64,000 bases of DNA from Microbacterium sp. Leaf320 (GTDB lineage Bacteria; Actinomycetota; Actinomycetes; Actinomycetales; Microbacteriaceae), in the NCBI RefSeq assembly GCF_001423485.1, contig NZ_LMOD01000003.1, positions 124,001-188,000 of the forward strand. The letters are read 5' to 3'. The position numbers and the translations under genes were made by a program. Shown in pieces: positions 8,130 to 17,273 of this stretch (the stretch's first letter is position 1; each line of letters begins with the position of its first letter). The notes under the pieces were generated by a model. That model was not told the origin of the DNA, searched no databases, and was given only the letters and a program-made list of their open reading frames with translations.

Positions 8130-8986
8130 CACACGATGACGGCATCGAGCAGCGGATGCAGGTGACGAGTGCCGAGCACCTCTGCCGCCGTCCGTGCCCC
8201 CGCGGTGAGCGCCGACCGCACGTCGGCGCCGGAGAGCCGGGCGTCGAGCACCCCGGCGAGGAAGGCGTCACCGGCGCCGTTCGTGTCGACCACGTCGGCG
8301 GGCACCGCCGCGACCCGGTGCTCCGTGCCGTCGGCATCGATCGCCACCGCGCCCTGCGCGCCCAGCGTGCACACCGCGAGTGACGCACCGGCCTCGATGC
8401 GCGAGCGGAGGAACGCGACCGGATCGTCGAGGCGGTCGGCATTGCAGAACACGGCATCGGCCGCGGCGAGGAACGGACGATGGAAGTCGGCCTCGCCGTC
8501 GTAGTCGTGCACGTCGACCCAGATCGGCCGGCCCGTCGACTTCGCCGCGGGGAGAAGTCTCAGCGGCTCCGCGGCGAGGTCGAGCACGATCACGTCGGAT
8601 ACGGCCATCGCGGCCTCGATCGCGCCGTCATCGGCGCCGTCCGTGGCCGAAGGCGACGCGAGGTAGAGCGACACCCTGCCGCCCTCCCGTGTCATGAGGT
8701 TGAGGTGTCGCTCGGTGGCATCGCCGTCGCCCCACACCGCGCCCACGCCTGCCCTGTCGAGTGCGCCGCGCACGCGCTCCCCCGACTCGTCCGCAGCCGT
8801 CAGTGCATACAGCACCGTCGGGCGGCCGAGAGCCGTGAGGCTGAGGGCCTTGCCTGCGCTGGTGCCGCCGAGGGTCTCCCAGCTCTCCTCCGCGAACTGC
8901 ATGTGCGGCACGGGCGCTGGAAGCCTGTCGAGCACGACGATCGAGTTCCACGAGGCGGGCCCGGCGATGAAGACGGATGCGGTCAT
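8129..8986 (-). CDS. PfkB-family carbohydrate/nucleoside kinase
   Basis: The 285-residue product has the ribokinase fold: an N-terminal substrate-binding region with GGTSAGKALSLTALG and the C-terminal signature DTNGAGDAFLAGVL, with the catalytic base Asp240. ATG 8986 was chosen because a GGAG ribosome site precedes it; two in-frame ATG/start options 9-27 bases upstream have none. It sits 31 bases downstream of the polysaccharide deacetylase in the minus-strand run that begins with nucleoside transport. A ribose, deoxyribose or nucleoside kinase is therefore plausible, but specificity cannot be read from the sequence. Confidence 0.82.
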   Translation of the reverse strand: MTASVFIAGPASWNSIVVLDRLPAPVPHMQFAEESWETLGGTSAGKALSLTALGRPTVLYALTAADESGERVRGALDRAGVGAVWGDGDATERHLNLMTREGGRVSLYLASPSATDGADDGAIEAAMAVSDVIVLDLAAEPLRLLPAAKSTGRPIWVDVHDYDGEADFHRPFLAAADAVFCNADRLDDPVAFLRSRIEAGASLAVCTLGAQGAVAIDADGTEHRVAAVPADVVDTNGAGDAFLAGVLDARLSGADVRSALTAGARTAAEVLGTRHLHPLLDAVIV

Positions 8987-9017
8987 GGGCTCCATCCTGC
9001 CGCGCCCGAGCACCCGT

Positions 9018-10121
9018 TCAGCCGATCCTCTTGATCAGGGAGTCCAGCCCCATGCCGTAGTCGATGCGGACGACGGGCAGCGCGAGCTTGTCCGTCCCGA
9101 TCTCCACGTAGCCGGGCTCGATCGTCCTGGCCATCTCGAACCCTGCCTGGGCGACGCCCTGCTTCGCGGTGTCGTTGTAGTGGCCGAACGGATACGCGAT
9201 CACTTCGCGCACCCCGAGCACATCGGCCGAGGCGTTGAGGTCTGCGGCGATCTCGTCGGCCGTCCAGTTCGTCATCCGCCCCTTGCCGTTCTCACCGGCC
9301 TGATGCATGTCGTTCGTGTGCGATCGGCGCAGCACGTAGATCGACGGAGGCGGATCCTGACGGTAGGCGGTGATCATGAACGACGTCGAGAGCAGCTCAT
9401 ACCTGTCGATCACGGGCACGGCCAGATCGAACCAGGTCTGATCGGCGTCATCGTCGGTGATGATCACCGAACGCGCGGGCAGCGAGAGCCGACCGTCGAT
9501 GAACGCGCTGAGCTCGTCCCAGGTCGGGAGATAGAACCCGGTCGTCGCGATGTGGCTCATCTGCGCGTCGAAGTCGCCGATGTACGCGTAGTTGCCGCGC
9601 AGCCAGCCCGTCTCGCCCTCGGGGTTCGCCGTGAACTGGTGGTACATCAGGATCGGCACCTGCACGGCGGCCGCGGCGTTCGCCTCCGGAGTCGTCCACC
9701 CCGCGAACAGGTCGACCTGCTGATCGACGCAGACGACGGGGTCGGCCCCGTTGATCCGCGCGGCGACCGTGAACGCCGCCGCATCCGCCTCGCTCGCGTA
9801 CCAGCCCGCGAACACGCGTCCGTCCTGCGCCGGGATAGGGAGGCCGGCGTAGAGGGTGCTCTGCCACTGCAGCATCGGCTCCTGTGGCGTGCCGTCGCCG
9901 ATGAAGCTCACCGCGCACGCCAGTGGATCGTTCGCGTCGGCGACGAGCTGCTCGGCCTTCGTCAGCGGACGCTCGATGACCGCCGCCGTCGTCCTCGGGA
10001 CGATCTCCTCAGGCGCGCGGGTGAACCACGCGTATGCCGTGGCCGCAGCTCCTGCGAGCACGATGACGGCGCTGATGATGACTGCGATGCCTGCTCGGCG
10101 TCGCTTCCCCCCGGAAGCCAT
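9018..10121 (-). CDS. Membrane-anchored polysaccharide deacetylase family protein
   Basis: The 367-residue protein has a basic start, one transmembrane helix (about residues 10-32) and an extracytoplasmic NodB-like domain that begins near VPILMYHQFT. The metal-site motifs are diverged: the usual TFDDG is ITDDDAD, and the His motif appears as RRSHTNDMHQ, so the HxxxH spacing is kept. AYPFGHYND marks motif 3. Such enzymes remove acetyl groups from cell-wall or capsular sugars. Position between adenosine deaminase (18 bases upstream) and PfkB suggests cotranscription but no shared pathway. Confidence 0.75.
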   Translation of the reverse strand: MASGGKRRRAGIAVIISAVIVLAGAAATAYAWFTRAPEEIVPRTTAAVIERPLTKAEQLVADANDPLACAVSFIGDGTPQEPMLQWQSTLYAGLPIPAQDGRVFAGWYASEADAAAFTVAARINGADPVVCVDQQVDLFAGWTTPEANAAAAVQVPILMYHQFTANPEGETGWLRGNYAYIGDFDAQMSHIATTGFYLPTWDELSAFIDGRLSLPARSVIITDDDADQTWFDLAVPVIDRYELLSTSFMITAYRQDPPPSIYVLRRSHTNDMHQAGENGKGRMTNWTADEIAADLNASADVLGVREVIAYPFGHYNDTAKQGVAQAGFEMARTIEPGYVEIGTDKLALPVVRIDYGMGLDSLIKRIG

Positions 10122-10139
10122 GATTCAGATGACCATGTC

Positions 10140-11255
10140 TCAGATGTCGAATCCTTCTGCGATCATCTCGACGAGCTCCTCGCGCTCCTCGACAGGCAGG
10201 AAGGCCGCTGCCGCGGCGTTGAACTGGAAGGTCTCGAGATCGTCGAGGTCGTACTCGAACGTCTCGACCAGGTTCGCGAGCTCACGCGTGAGCGAGGTCG
10301 CACTCATCGTGCGGTTGTCGACGTTGACCGTGACGGCGAAGCCGAGCTGGTAGAGCAGGTCGAACGGGTGGTCTGCGAGCGTGTCGCCCCATGCCGCGAT
10401 CGCTCCGGTCTGGAGGTTCGACGACGGAGACAGCTCGAGCGGGATCTCGCGGTCGCGCACCCACCGGGCGAGGTCGCCGAACTGCACCTGCACCTCGTCG
10501 CCCTCCTGCGTGATGACCTGCAGGTCCTCCGCGATACGCACACCATGGCCGAGACGCAGCGCACGTCCGTCGAGCAGGGCCGAGCGGATCGACGCGGTGC
10601 CGGCGGCCTCACCGGCGTGCACCGTCACGGGGAAGAAGTTCTCGGCGAGGTAGTCGAAGGCCTTGCGGTGGCTCGAGGCGGGGAAGCCGTCCTCCGGGCC
10701 CGCGATGTCGAAGCCGACCGCTCCGCGACCGCGGAAGCTCACAGCGAGCTCGGCGATCTCGAGCGAGCGGTCGGTGTGGCGCATCGCGGTGATCAGCTGG
10801 CCGACGCGGATGCTGTGACCGGCGCGATCAGCGGCATCCTCGCCCTCTTCGATGCCCTGCTGCACGGCCTCGACGGTCTGCTCGAGAGTGAGCCCACGGG
10901 TGAGGTGCTGCTCGGGAGCCCAGCGCACCTCGCCGTAGATCACGCCGTCGGATGCGAGGTCCTGAACGAACTCGCGTGCGACGCGGGTCAGCCCCTCCGT
11001 CGTCTGCATGACTGCGGTCGTCAGGTCGAAGGTCTTCAGGTACTCGACCAGCGAACCGGAGTCGCTCTTCTTCGCGAACCATTTGCCGAGGGCTGCGGGC
11101 TTCGACTCCGGAACCTCGAGCCCGATCGCATCCGCCAGCTCGATGATCGTCGACGGACGCACGGCGCCGTCCAGGTGGTCGTGCAGAGACACCTTGGGCA
11201 GGCTGCGCAGGGATGCTCCCTGGATGGTGACATCACCGTTCGCGTCGATCGACAT
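10140..11255 (-). CDS. add: Adenosine deaminase
   Basis: Converts adenosine or deoxyadenosine to inosine in the cytoplasm. The 371-residue protein shows the zinc motif HDHLDGAVRP near residue 25, VTVHAGEAAG, LGHGVRI, SPSSNLQTG and NVDNRTMS, which replaces the usual NTDDP as in other actinobacterial enzymes. A GAGAGG ribosome site precedes ATG 11255. It follows deoA by 51 bases and belongs to the nucleoside uptake and salvage cluster. Confidence 0.93.
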   Translation of the reverse strand: MSIDANGDVTIQGASLRSLPKVSLHDHLDGAVRPSTIIELADAIGLEVPESKPAALGKWFAKKSDSGSLVEYLKTFDLTTAVMQTTEGLTRVAREFVQDLASDGVIYGEVRWAPEQHLTRGLTLEQTVEAVQQGIEEGEDAADRAGHSIRVGQLITAMRHTDRSLEIAELAVSFRGRGAVGFDIAGPEDGFPASSHRKAFDYLAENFFPVTVHAGEAAGTASIRSALLDGRALRLGHGVRIAEDLQVITQEGDEVQVQFGDLARWVRDREIPLELSPSSNLQTGAIAAWGDTLADHPFDLLYQLGFAVTVNVDNRTMSATSLTRELANLVETFEYDLDDLETFQFNAAAAAFLPVEEREELVEMIAEGFDI

Positions 11256-11306
11256 GAAAATCCTCTCGGTCGCTGATTCGCTCAGTTCAGGCTAGCGGTC
11301 AGCGGA

Positions 11307-12599
11307 TCAGGCCGTGATGCGCTCGCGCACGATCGGGCCCGCAGCCGGAGCCTCGTCGCCGATCGCCCACGATCCCTCCAGCGCCTCGAGTGCCCGCGGG
11401 AACCGCGCCTCGTCGGCCGCGGAGAGCGTGAACAGGGGCTGACCCGCGACGACCCGGTCACCGGGCTTCGCATGCAGATCGATGCCGGCCTCGAAGACCA
11501 CAGGGTCCTCCGCCCGCGCGCGCCCCGCGCCGAGACGCCAGGCGGCGATGCCGAACGGCAGTGCGTCCATCTGCGACACGACGCCGTCGGACGGAGCCGT
11601 GACCACGTGGGTCTCCCGAGCCGTCGGCAGCGGCGCGTCAGGGTCGCCGTCCTGCGCGCGGATCATGGCCTTCCAGCTGTCCATCGCACGGCCGTCGTCG
11701 AGAGCGGCCTCGACATCGGCATCCGGCTGTCCTGCCAGCGAGAGCATCTCGCGAGCCAGGGCGATCGTCAGCTCGCGGACATCCGAGGGGCCTCCTCCGC
11801 CGAGGACCTCGACGGATTCGCGCACCTCGTTCGCGTTGCCGATCGCGAGGCCGAGGGGCACGTTCATGTCGGTGAGCAGCGCGGTCGTGGCGACACCCGA
11901 GTCGGTGCCGAGAGCGACCATCGTGCGCGCCAGCTCGCGGGCGCGATCGATGTCCTGCATGAATGCGCCGGAGCCGAACTTCACGTCGAGCACCAGGGCG
12001 TCGGTGCCCTCAGCGATCTTCTTCGACATGATGCTCGACGCGATCAGCGGAATGGCCTCGACCGTGCCCGTGACATCGCGCAGCGCGTAGAGCTTCTTGT
12101 CGGCGGGCGCGAGACCGGAGCCCGCGGCGCAGATGACGGCGCCGACGTCGCCCTGCATCTGGGCGAACATCTCCGCGTTGCTGAGCGCGGCGCGCCAGCC
12201 GGGGATCGACTCGAGCTTGTCGAGCGTGCCGCCGGTGTGGCCGAGGCCGCGGCCCGAGAGCTGCGGCACGGCGACGCCGAAGACCGCGACCAGCGGCGCG
12301 AGCGGCAGGGTGATCTTGTCGCCGACACCGCCGGTGGAGTGCTTGTCGACGGTCTTCTTGCCGAGCGTCGCGAAGCTCATCCGCTCCCCCGACGCGATCA
12401 TCGCATCGGTGAGCACGCGGATCTCATCGCGCTCCATGCCCCGCTGGAACACGGCCATCGCGAACGACGCCATCTGCGCGTCGGACACGTAGCCGCGCGT
12501 ATACGCGTCGACCATCCAGCGCAGCGCCTTCTCAGGCACCACGCCTCCGTCGCGCTTGGCACGGATCACATCGACGGCGTCGAAGGGCTCAACGCTCAT
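11307..12599 (-). CDS. deoA: Thymidine phosphorylase (pyrimidine-nucleoside phosphorylase)
   Basis: Splits thymidine or uridine with phosphate, giving the base and (deoxy)ribose 1-phosphate. The 430-residue product has the expected length and the family signature KHSTGGVGDK (residues 86-95), SGRGLGHTGGTLDKLE and GAGRARAEDPV in the C-terminal lobe. The start at ATG 12599 overlaps the cdd stop by 4 bases; open frame upstream of this is the cdd gene in another frame. Coupling with cdd fits a route from cytidine to uridine to uracil. Confidence 0.93.
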   Translation of the reverse strand: MSVEPFDAVDVIRAKRDGGVVPEKALRWMVDAYTRGYVSDAQMASFAMAVFQRGMERDEIRVLTDAMIASGERMSFATLGKKTVDKHSTGGVGDKITLPLAPLVAVFGVAVPQLSGRGLGHTGGTLDKLESIPGWRAALSNAEMFAQMQGDVGAVICAAGSGLAPADKKLYALRDVTGTVEAIPLIASSIMSKKIAEGTDALVLDVKFGSGAFMQDIDRARELARTMVALGTDSGVATTALLTDMNVPLGLAIGNANEVRESVEVLGGGGPSDVRELTIALAREMLSLAGQPDADVEAALDDGRAMDSWKAMIRAQDGDPDAPLPTARETHVVTAPSDGVVSQMDALPFGIAAWRLGAGRARAEDPVVFEAGIDLHAKPGDRVVAGQPLFTLSAADEARFPRALEALEGSWAIGDEAPAAGPIVRERITA

Positions 12600-12994
12600 C
12601 GGGCGTCCTCCAGATCTCGGGGGCCGAACGCATCCGGCAGTACTTCGTCGATGGTCCGGATGCCGGAGACGGTCTCCAGCAGCATTCCGGGCATCGCGTG
12701 TTCGTAGAGCAGCTGGCGGCAACGGCCGCACGGCATGATCGTCTGCCCGTCGTTGTTGACGCACACGAAGGCGACGAGCTGGCCGCCGCCCGACATGTGC
12801 AGGTCGCCGACAAGCGCGCACTCGGCGCACAGCGTCACGCCGTAGGAGGCGTTCTCGACGTTGCAGCCGGCGACGATGCGTCCGTCTCCGACGAGAGCGG
12901 CCGCGCCCACCCGGTAACGGGAGTACGGCGCGTACGCCTTCGTCATGGCGTCGGTCGCGACCTGGCGGAGTTCATCCCAGTCGATGTCTGTCAT
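12596..12994 (-). CDS. cdd: Cytidine deaminase
   Basis: Deaminates cytidine and deoxycytidine. The 132-residue protein is of the short tetrameric type. Zinc ligands are in CNVENASYGVTLCAECA (catalytic Glu in CAEC) and PCGRCRQ. ATG 12994 was chosen because MTDIDWDEL starts the conserved domain; an upstream in-frame extension would run into the permease gene. It starts 7 bases after the permease and overlaps deoA by 4 bases. Confidence 0.94.
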   Translation of the reverse strand: MTDIDWDELRQVATDAMTKAYAPYSRYRVGAAALVGDGRIVAGCNVENASYGVTLCAECALVGDLHMSGGGQLVAFVCVNNDGQTIMPCGRCRQLLYEHAMPGMLLETVSGIRTIDEVLPDAFGPRDLEDAR

Positions 12995-13001
12995 GTCGCT
13001 C

Positions 13002-14288
13002 CTAGGACTTGATGTACGGCTTGCCGCTGGCTGCGGGTCCACGGATCTGACCGGCGAAGCCTGCGACCGCGAGCAGCGTGACGACGTACGGCAGCATCAG
13101 CATGAACTCACCGGGGATCGGCGTCTTCAGGATCGACAGGAGGTTCTGCAGGTTCGTCGCGAAACCGAACAGCAGCGCGGCGAGGGTCGCGCGGATCGGG
13201 TCCCAGCGTCCGAAGATCACCGCGGCCAGGGCGATGAAGCCGAGGCCCGCCGTCATGTCCTTGCCGAACTGCGGCACCGAGACGAGCGTGAAGTACGCAC
13301 CGCCGATGCCGGCGATCGCACCGGCGAGCAGCACGTTCCAGAATCGCGTCGCGTTCACCTTGATGCCGACGGTGTCGGCGGCCTGCGGGTGCTCGCCCAC
13401 GGCACGGACCCGGAGTCCCCACTTCGTGCGGTACAGACCCCAGGCGACGATCGCGACGGTGACGAACATGAGGTAGACGATGAACGTCTGGTTGAACAGC
13501 ACCGGCCCGATGATCGGGATGTCGCTGAGCAGCGGGATCTCGATGCGGCTGAAGCGCACCGGCGTGTTGAGGGCGGCCTCGTTCGGCGCGAGCAGCGCGC
13601 CGTAGAGGAAGCCGGTGAGACCGCTGACGAGCACGTTGAGCACGACACCGACGATCACCTGCTCGACGAGGTACTTGATGGCGAACGCGGCGAGCACGGC
13701 GGCCACGAGCACGCCGCCGAGCATGGCGCCCAGCAGACCGATGAACGGGCTGCCGGTGACACTCGAGAGCAGCGCGGCCGAGAACGCTCCGAGGAGCAGC
13801 TGTCCCTCGATCGCGACGTTGACGACACCGGCACGCTCGCCGATGACGCCGCCGAGCGCACCGAACACGAGCGGGACCGAGAGCGAGACCGCACCGAAGA
13901 GCAGGCTGCTGACGGGCACGAGCCCGCCGGCACCGGCCCACACGAGGAACCCGAAGACGGCGAGCACGCTGAACGCGATCACCAACCACATCGACGCCTT
14001 GCGATACGCCCAGGCCCGCAGGAACGCGAAGACCGACAGCAGCGCCAGGATCACGATGACGACCCAGCTGGTCGGCCCGGTCGGCAGCGCGACATCCGGC
14101 AGCGCGAACGGCGACGACGGGTCGTTGAGCCGGAAGCTGCTGGTGCCGGTGCGCGGCACCAGCAGGAACAGGAGCGCCAGCAGCACGGTCGCTGCGGCGA
14201 GGACGATCGGAGCCTTCAGGTGCCGTTCGCGCACTGTGGCGAGCTGCACGGTTCCGTCGGCGGCTTCACTCTGGACGAGGGAGGTCAT
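13002..14288 (-). CDS. Nucleoside ABC transporter permease (second)
   Basis: A 428-residue membrane protein of the BPD_transp_2 family, like NupQ/YufQ of Bacillus. An N-terminal block of helices precedes the conserved permease core with GERAGVVNVAIEGQ and RAVGEHPQAADTVGI. It overlaps the first permease by 4 bases. With the ATPase and binding lipoprotein it forms a complete importer, and deaminase and phosphorylase genes directly downstream support nucleosides as substrates. Confidence 0.9.
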   Translation of the reverse strand: MTSLVQSEAADGTVQLATVRERHLKAPIVLAAATVLLALLFLLVPRTGTSSFRLNDPSSPFALPDVALPTGPTSWVVIVILALLSVFAFLRAWAYRKASMWLVIAFSVLAVFGFLVWAGAGGLVPVSSLLFGAVSLSVPLVFGALGGVIGERAGVVNVAIEGQLLLGAFSAALLSSVTGSPFIGLLGAMLGGVLVAAVLAAFAIKYLVEQVIVGVVLNVLVSGLTGFLYGALLAPNEAALNTPVRFSRIEIPLLSDIPIIGPVLFNQTFIVYLMFVTVAIVAWGLYRTKWGLRVRAVGEHPQAADTVGIKVNATRFWNVLLAGAIAGIGGAYFTLVSVPQFGKDMTAGLGFIALAAVIFGRWDPIRATLAALLFGFATNLQNLLSILKTPIPGEFMLMLPYVVTLLAVAGFAGQIRGPAASGKPYIKS

Positions 14289-15601
14289 GCGGTCACCGCC
14301 TTCTTCGCTGCCTTGGCTCTCGCCTTGGCCGCCTTCTCGAGGTCGGACTTCGGGAGGAAGAACACCGTGCGCAGCAGCGGCGGCGCGGCGATGAACAGCA
14401 CGACGAGCGACTGCACGACGAGCACGATGTCGACGGGGATGTCCTGCGCCTGCATCGAGAACGACCCGGCCTTCAGCGCACCGAACAGGATGCCGGCGGC
14501 GAAGGTGCCCCAGGCGCGGCTGCGTCCGAGCAGGGCGACGGTGATCGCGTCGAAGCCGATACCGGCGTCGATCGTCTCCGTGATGCCCGTCGTGACCGCA
14601 CCCTGCACCTGGTTCATGCCGGCGAGACCTGCGAGAGCACCGGCGAGCAGCATGGCGTACACGTAGACGCGCTGCACGCTGATGCCCGCGGCGCGCGCTG
14701 CGTGCGGGTTCTCACCCACGGCGCGCATGCGCATGCCGAGCGAGGACCGCTCGATGAGCCACCAGACGAACAGGGTCGCGATGATGACGATCACGAATCC
14801 GAGGTCGAGCAGGGGGAACTGCGGGCCGAGGAGCGAGGGGAACTGCGCGCTCTCGGGGGTCGCGTACCCGAGCGCCTGGTTCGTGCCCGGCTTCTGCAGC
14901 AGCCCGGGGGTGCGGATCATCCACAGAAGCAGGTAGTAGGCCACGTAGTTGAGCATGATCGTGAGGATCACCTCGTGGGCGCCGGTCTTCGCCTTGAGCA
15001 GGCCGGCGATCGCTCCCCAGAGAGCACCGCCGGCGATGCCGGCGATCAGCGTGACGGGGATGTGCAGCCAGAACGGCAGGTCGAGCTGGAACGTCAGCAG
15101 TCCGGCCACGGCGACGCCGATCAGCATCTGGCCACGTGCACCGATGTTGAAGAGGCCGACGCGGAACGCGAGGGCCACACCGAGACCGGCGGCGATCAGC
15201 GGGGCCGCGAATCCGAGGGTGTTCGTGAGCGGGCGGATCTGCGCCGCGAAGTCGGCACCTCGCGCATTGAAGATCGCTCCGCGGAACAGCGCCTCATAGC
15301 CGTTGTAGACCGCGTTCCACGCGGCGGCGATCGTGTCGGTCGGACGCGAGAAGAAGTATCCGGAGGCCTCGATCACGTCTTCGTTGGTGAAGGCGATCAG
15401 GATGCCTCCGACCACGAGGGCGAGGAAGATCGCCAGGATTGTGGTCACCGCACTGCCGCGCAGCATCTCCTTGAGGATCACGTTGCCGCGCGGGGGCGGC
15501 GGAACGTCGACCGGGTCACGCAGCGTCGTCGTCGTGTTCACCGAGAGCTGGTCGCCCGAGTTCCCGGTCGATCCGTCGCCCTGTGGCGTCGTACCGCTCA
15601 T
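14285..15601 (-). CDS. Nucleoside ABC transporter permease (first)
   Basis: A 438-residue BPD_transp_2 permease, similar in kind to NupP/YufP. The N-terminus is long, acidic and polar (about 40 residues) before the first helix. The core shows GLFNIGARGQMLIG and RAVGENPHAARAAGI, which parallel motifs in the second permease. It overlaps the ATPase gene and the second permease by 4 bases on each side. The C-terminus is Lys/Ala-rich and cytoplasmic. Confidence 0.9.
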   Translation of the reverse strand: MSGTTPQGDGSTGNSGDQLSVNTTTTLRDPVDVPPPPRGNVILKEMLRGSAVTTILAIFLALVVGGILIAFTNEDVIEASGYFFSRPTDTIAAAWNAVYNGYEALFRGAIFNARGADFAAQIRPLTNTLGFAAPLIAAGLGVALAFRVGLFNIGARGQMLIGVAVAGLLTFQLDLPFWLHIPVTLIAGIAGGALWGAIAGLLKAKTGAHEVILTIMLNYVAYYLLLWMIRTPGLLQKPGTNQALGYATPESAQFPSLLGPQFPLLDLGFVIVIIATLFVWWLIERSSLGMRMRAVGENPHAARAAGISVQRVYVYAMLLAGALAGLAGMNQVQGAVTTGITETIDAGIGFDAITVALLGRSRAWGTFAAGILFGALKAGSFSMQAQDIPVDIVLVVQSLVVLFIAAPPLLRTVFFLPKSDLEKAAKARAKAAKKAVTA

Positions 15602-17112
15602 GCGGCCACCTCTCCCTCGGCGGCGCCCGCCATCATCAGTCCCAGCGTCTCGCGCGGGGTGTCGCCGGGAACGATCCCGACGATCGTGCCTCGGTACATG
15701 ACCGCGATGCGGTCGGCGAGAGCTGCGACTTCGTCGAGCTCGGTCGAGACCACGACGACGGGGATGCCGGCGTCACGCGTCTCGATGATGCGCTTGTGGA
15801 TGAACTCGATCGAGCCCACGTCGACTCCGCGGGTCGGCTGCGCCGCGACGAGCAGACGGAGTTCGCGACTCATCTCGCGGGCGATCACGACCTTCTGCTG
15901 GTTTCCGCCGGAGAGGGTCCCCGCCGGAGTATGCGGCCCCTGCGCGCGGATGTCGTACTCCTTGATCCGCGCGTGGGCGAACTCCTCGAGCGCTGCGCGG
16001 CGCAGAGTGCCGCCGCGGCTGAACTCGGGGTCGCCTGAGCGATCGAGGATGAGGTTCTCGGCGACGGAGAAGGCGGCGACGAGGCCATCTTCCGTGCGGT
16101 CCTCGGGGACGAAGCCGACACCGGCGTCGAGGATCGCTCGCACGCTCTTGCCGACGAGCTGGGTGCCGTCGAGCGAGATGGATCCTTCGACGCGGGCCGC
16201 AAGGCCGACGATGGCCTCGACCAGCTCTGTCTGTCCGTTGCCCTGCACGCCGGCGACGGCGAGCACTTCGCCGGGTCGCACGGTGAAGTCGACGTCATCG
16301 ACGACGATCGCGCCCGCGGCGGTCAGGACCCGCAGGCCCCTCACCTCGAGGCCGCCGTCGCCCAGGCGCGGAGCGTCCTTGTGCACGGTGAGCTCGACCG
16401 CACGTCCGACCATGAGCGAGGCCAGCTCGCCGTTCGTCGCGGTGGGCGATGCCTCGCCGACGATGCGGCCGAGGCGAACGATCGTGATGGTGTCCGCGAC
16501 CTCGCGGACCTCACGCAGTTTGTGGGTGATGAAGACGATCGCGGTGCCCTCGTCGCGGAGCTGGCGCATGATGCCCATCAGCTCGTCCGTCTCCTGAGGG
16601 GTGAGCACGGCGGTGGGCTCGTCGAACACGAGCACCTTCGCGTCGCGCGAGAGGGCCTTGATGATCTCGACGCGCTGCTGCACTCCGACAGGCAGGTCGC
16701 CGACGATCGCGTCAGGGTCGATGTCGAAGCCGAAGCGCGCGGCGACGGAGCGCACGTGCTCGCGCGCCTTCGCGATGTCGAGGGTGCCGACGCCCTTCGT
16801 CTGCTCGTGACCGAGCATGACGTTCTCGGCCACCGTGAACACGGGGACGAGCATGAAGTGCTGGTGCACCATGCCGATGCCGGCGTTCATGGCGTCGCCC
16901 GGGCCACGGAACCGCTGGACGACGTCGTCCAGGAGGATCTCTCCCTCGTCGGCCTGGTACAGCCCGTAGAGGACGTTCATCAGGGTCGACTTGCCTGCAC
17001 CGTTCTCACCGAGCAGCGCATGGATCTGCCCCGGCTCGACGATCAGGTCGATGTGATCGTTGGCCACCAGGGTTCCGAACCGCTTGGTGATTCCGCGGAG
17101 TTCGAGCTTCAT
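15598..17112 (-). CDS. Nucleoside ABC transporter ATP-binding protein (two ATPase domains)
   Basis: The 504-residue protein carries two fused nucleotide-binding domains. The first has a complete Walker A ([11 protein letters not shown]), the degenerate signature LPVGVQQRVEI and Walker B VLVFDEPTAVL. The second has a weak Walker A (VAGVQGNGQTE) and the signature SGGNQQKVV. This asymmetry is usual for carbohydrate- and nucleoside-type (CUT2/NupO) ATPases. It is separated from the binding-protein gene by about 160 bases with two hairpins, so it is probably made at a lower level. Confidence 0.92.
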   Translation of the reverse strand: MKLELRGITKRFGTLVANDHIDLIVEPGQIHALLGENGAGKSTLMNVLYGLYQADEGEILLDDVVQRFRGPGDAMNAGIGMVHQHFMLVPVFTVAENVMLGHEQTKGVGTLDIAKAREHVRSVAARFGFDIDPDAIVGDLPVGVQQRVEIIKALSRDAKVLVFDEPTAVLTPQETDELMGIMRQLRDEGTAIVFITHKLREVREVADTITIVRLGRIVGEASPTATNGELASLMVGRAVELTVHKDAPRLGDGGLEVRGLRVLTAAGAIVVDDVDFTVRPGEVLAVAGVQGNGQTELVEAIVGLAARVEGSISLDGTQLVGKSVRAILDAGVGFVPEDRTEDGLVAAFSVAENLILDRSGDPEFSRGGTLRRAALEEFAHARIKEYDIRAQGPHTPAGTLSGGNQQKVVIAREMSRELRLLVAAQPTRGVDVGSIEFIHKRIIETRDAGIPVVVVSTELDEVAALADRIAVMYRGTIVGIVPGDTPRETLGLMMAGAAEGEVAA

Positions 17113-17161
17113 ATCTGCACCTTATCCAGAAGTGTCATCCAGAAGAGTCTGAAGAATCTGC

Positions 17162-17193
17162 GGCGCATCCCCCGGGGATCGCCCGGGTGCGCC
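17162..17193 (-). terminator. Second stem-loop between the binding protein and ATPase genes
   Basis: GGCGCA/TGCGCC and CCCGGG/CCCGGG pair around a 5-base loop, with a 3-base bulge. It lies between the perfect hairpin and the ATPase start and could add to attenuation. Confidence 0.45.
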
Positions 17194-17220
17194 GTGAACA
17201 GTCATCGTCGTCCGTCCACG

Positions 17221-17259
17221 GCGCGGGGCGAGTGGCCGCTTGCACCACTCGCCCCGCGC
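17221..17259 (-). terminator. Attenuator hairpin after the BMP lipoprotein gene
   Basis: A perfect 15-bp inverted repeat (17221-17235 and 17245-17259) with a 9-base loop lies 14 bases after the stop codon. It has no T tract. It probably lets the binding protein outnumber the membrane components, as is common in ABC importers. Confidence 0.75.
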
Positions 17260-17273
17260 TGGAACTCGATGAC

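Noticed and set aside
12945..14666. A 573-residue plus-strand frame over the nucleoside permeases
   Set aside because: Composition (Glu/Arg/His-rich, repetitive) is that of an antisense shadow of membrane-protein genes.
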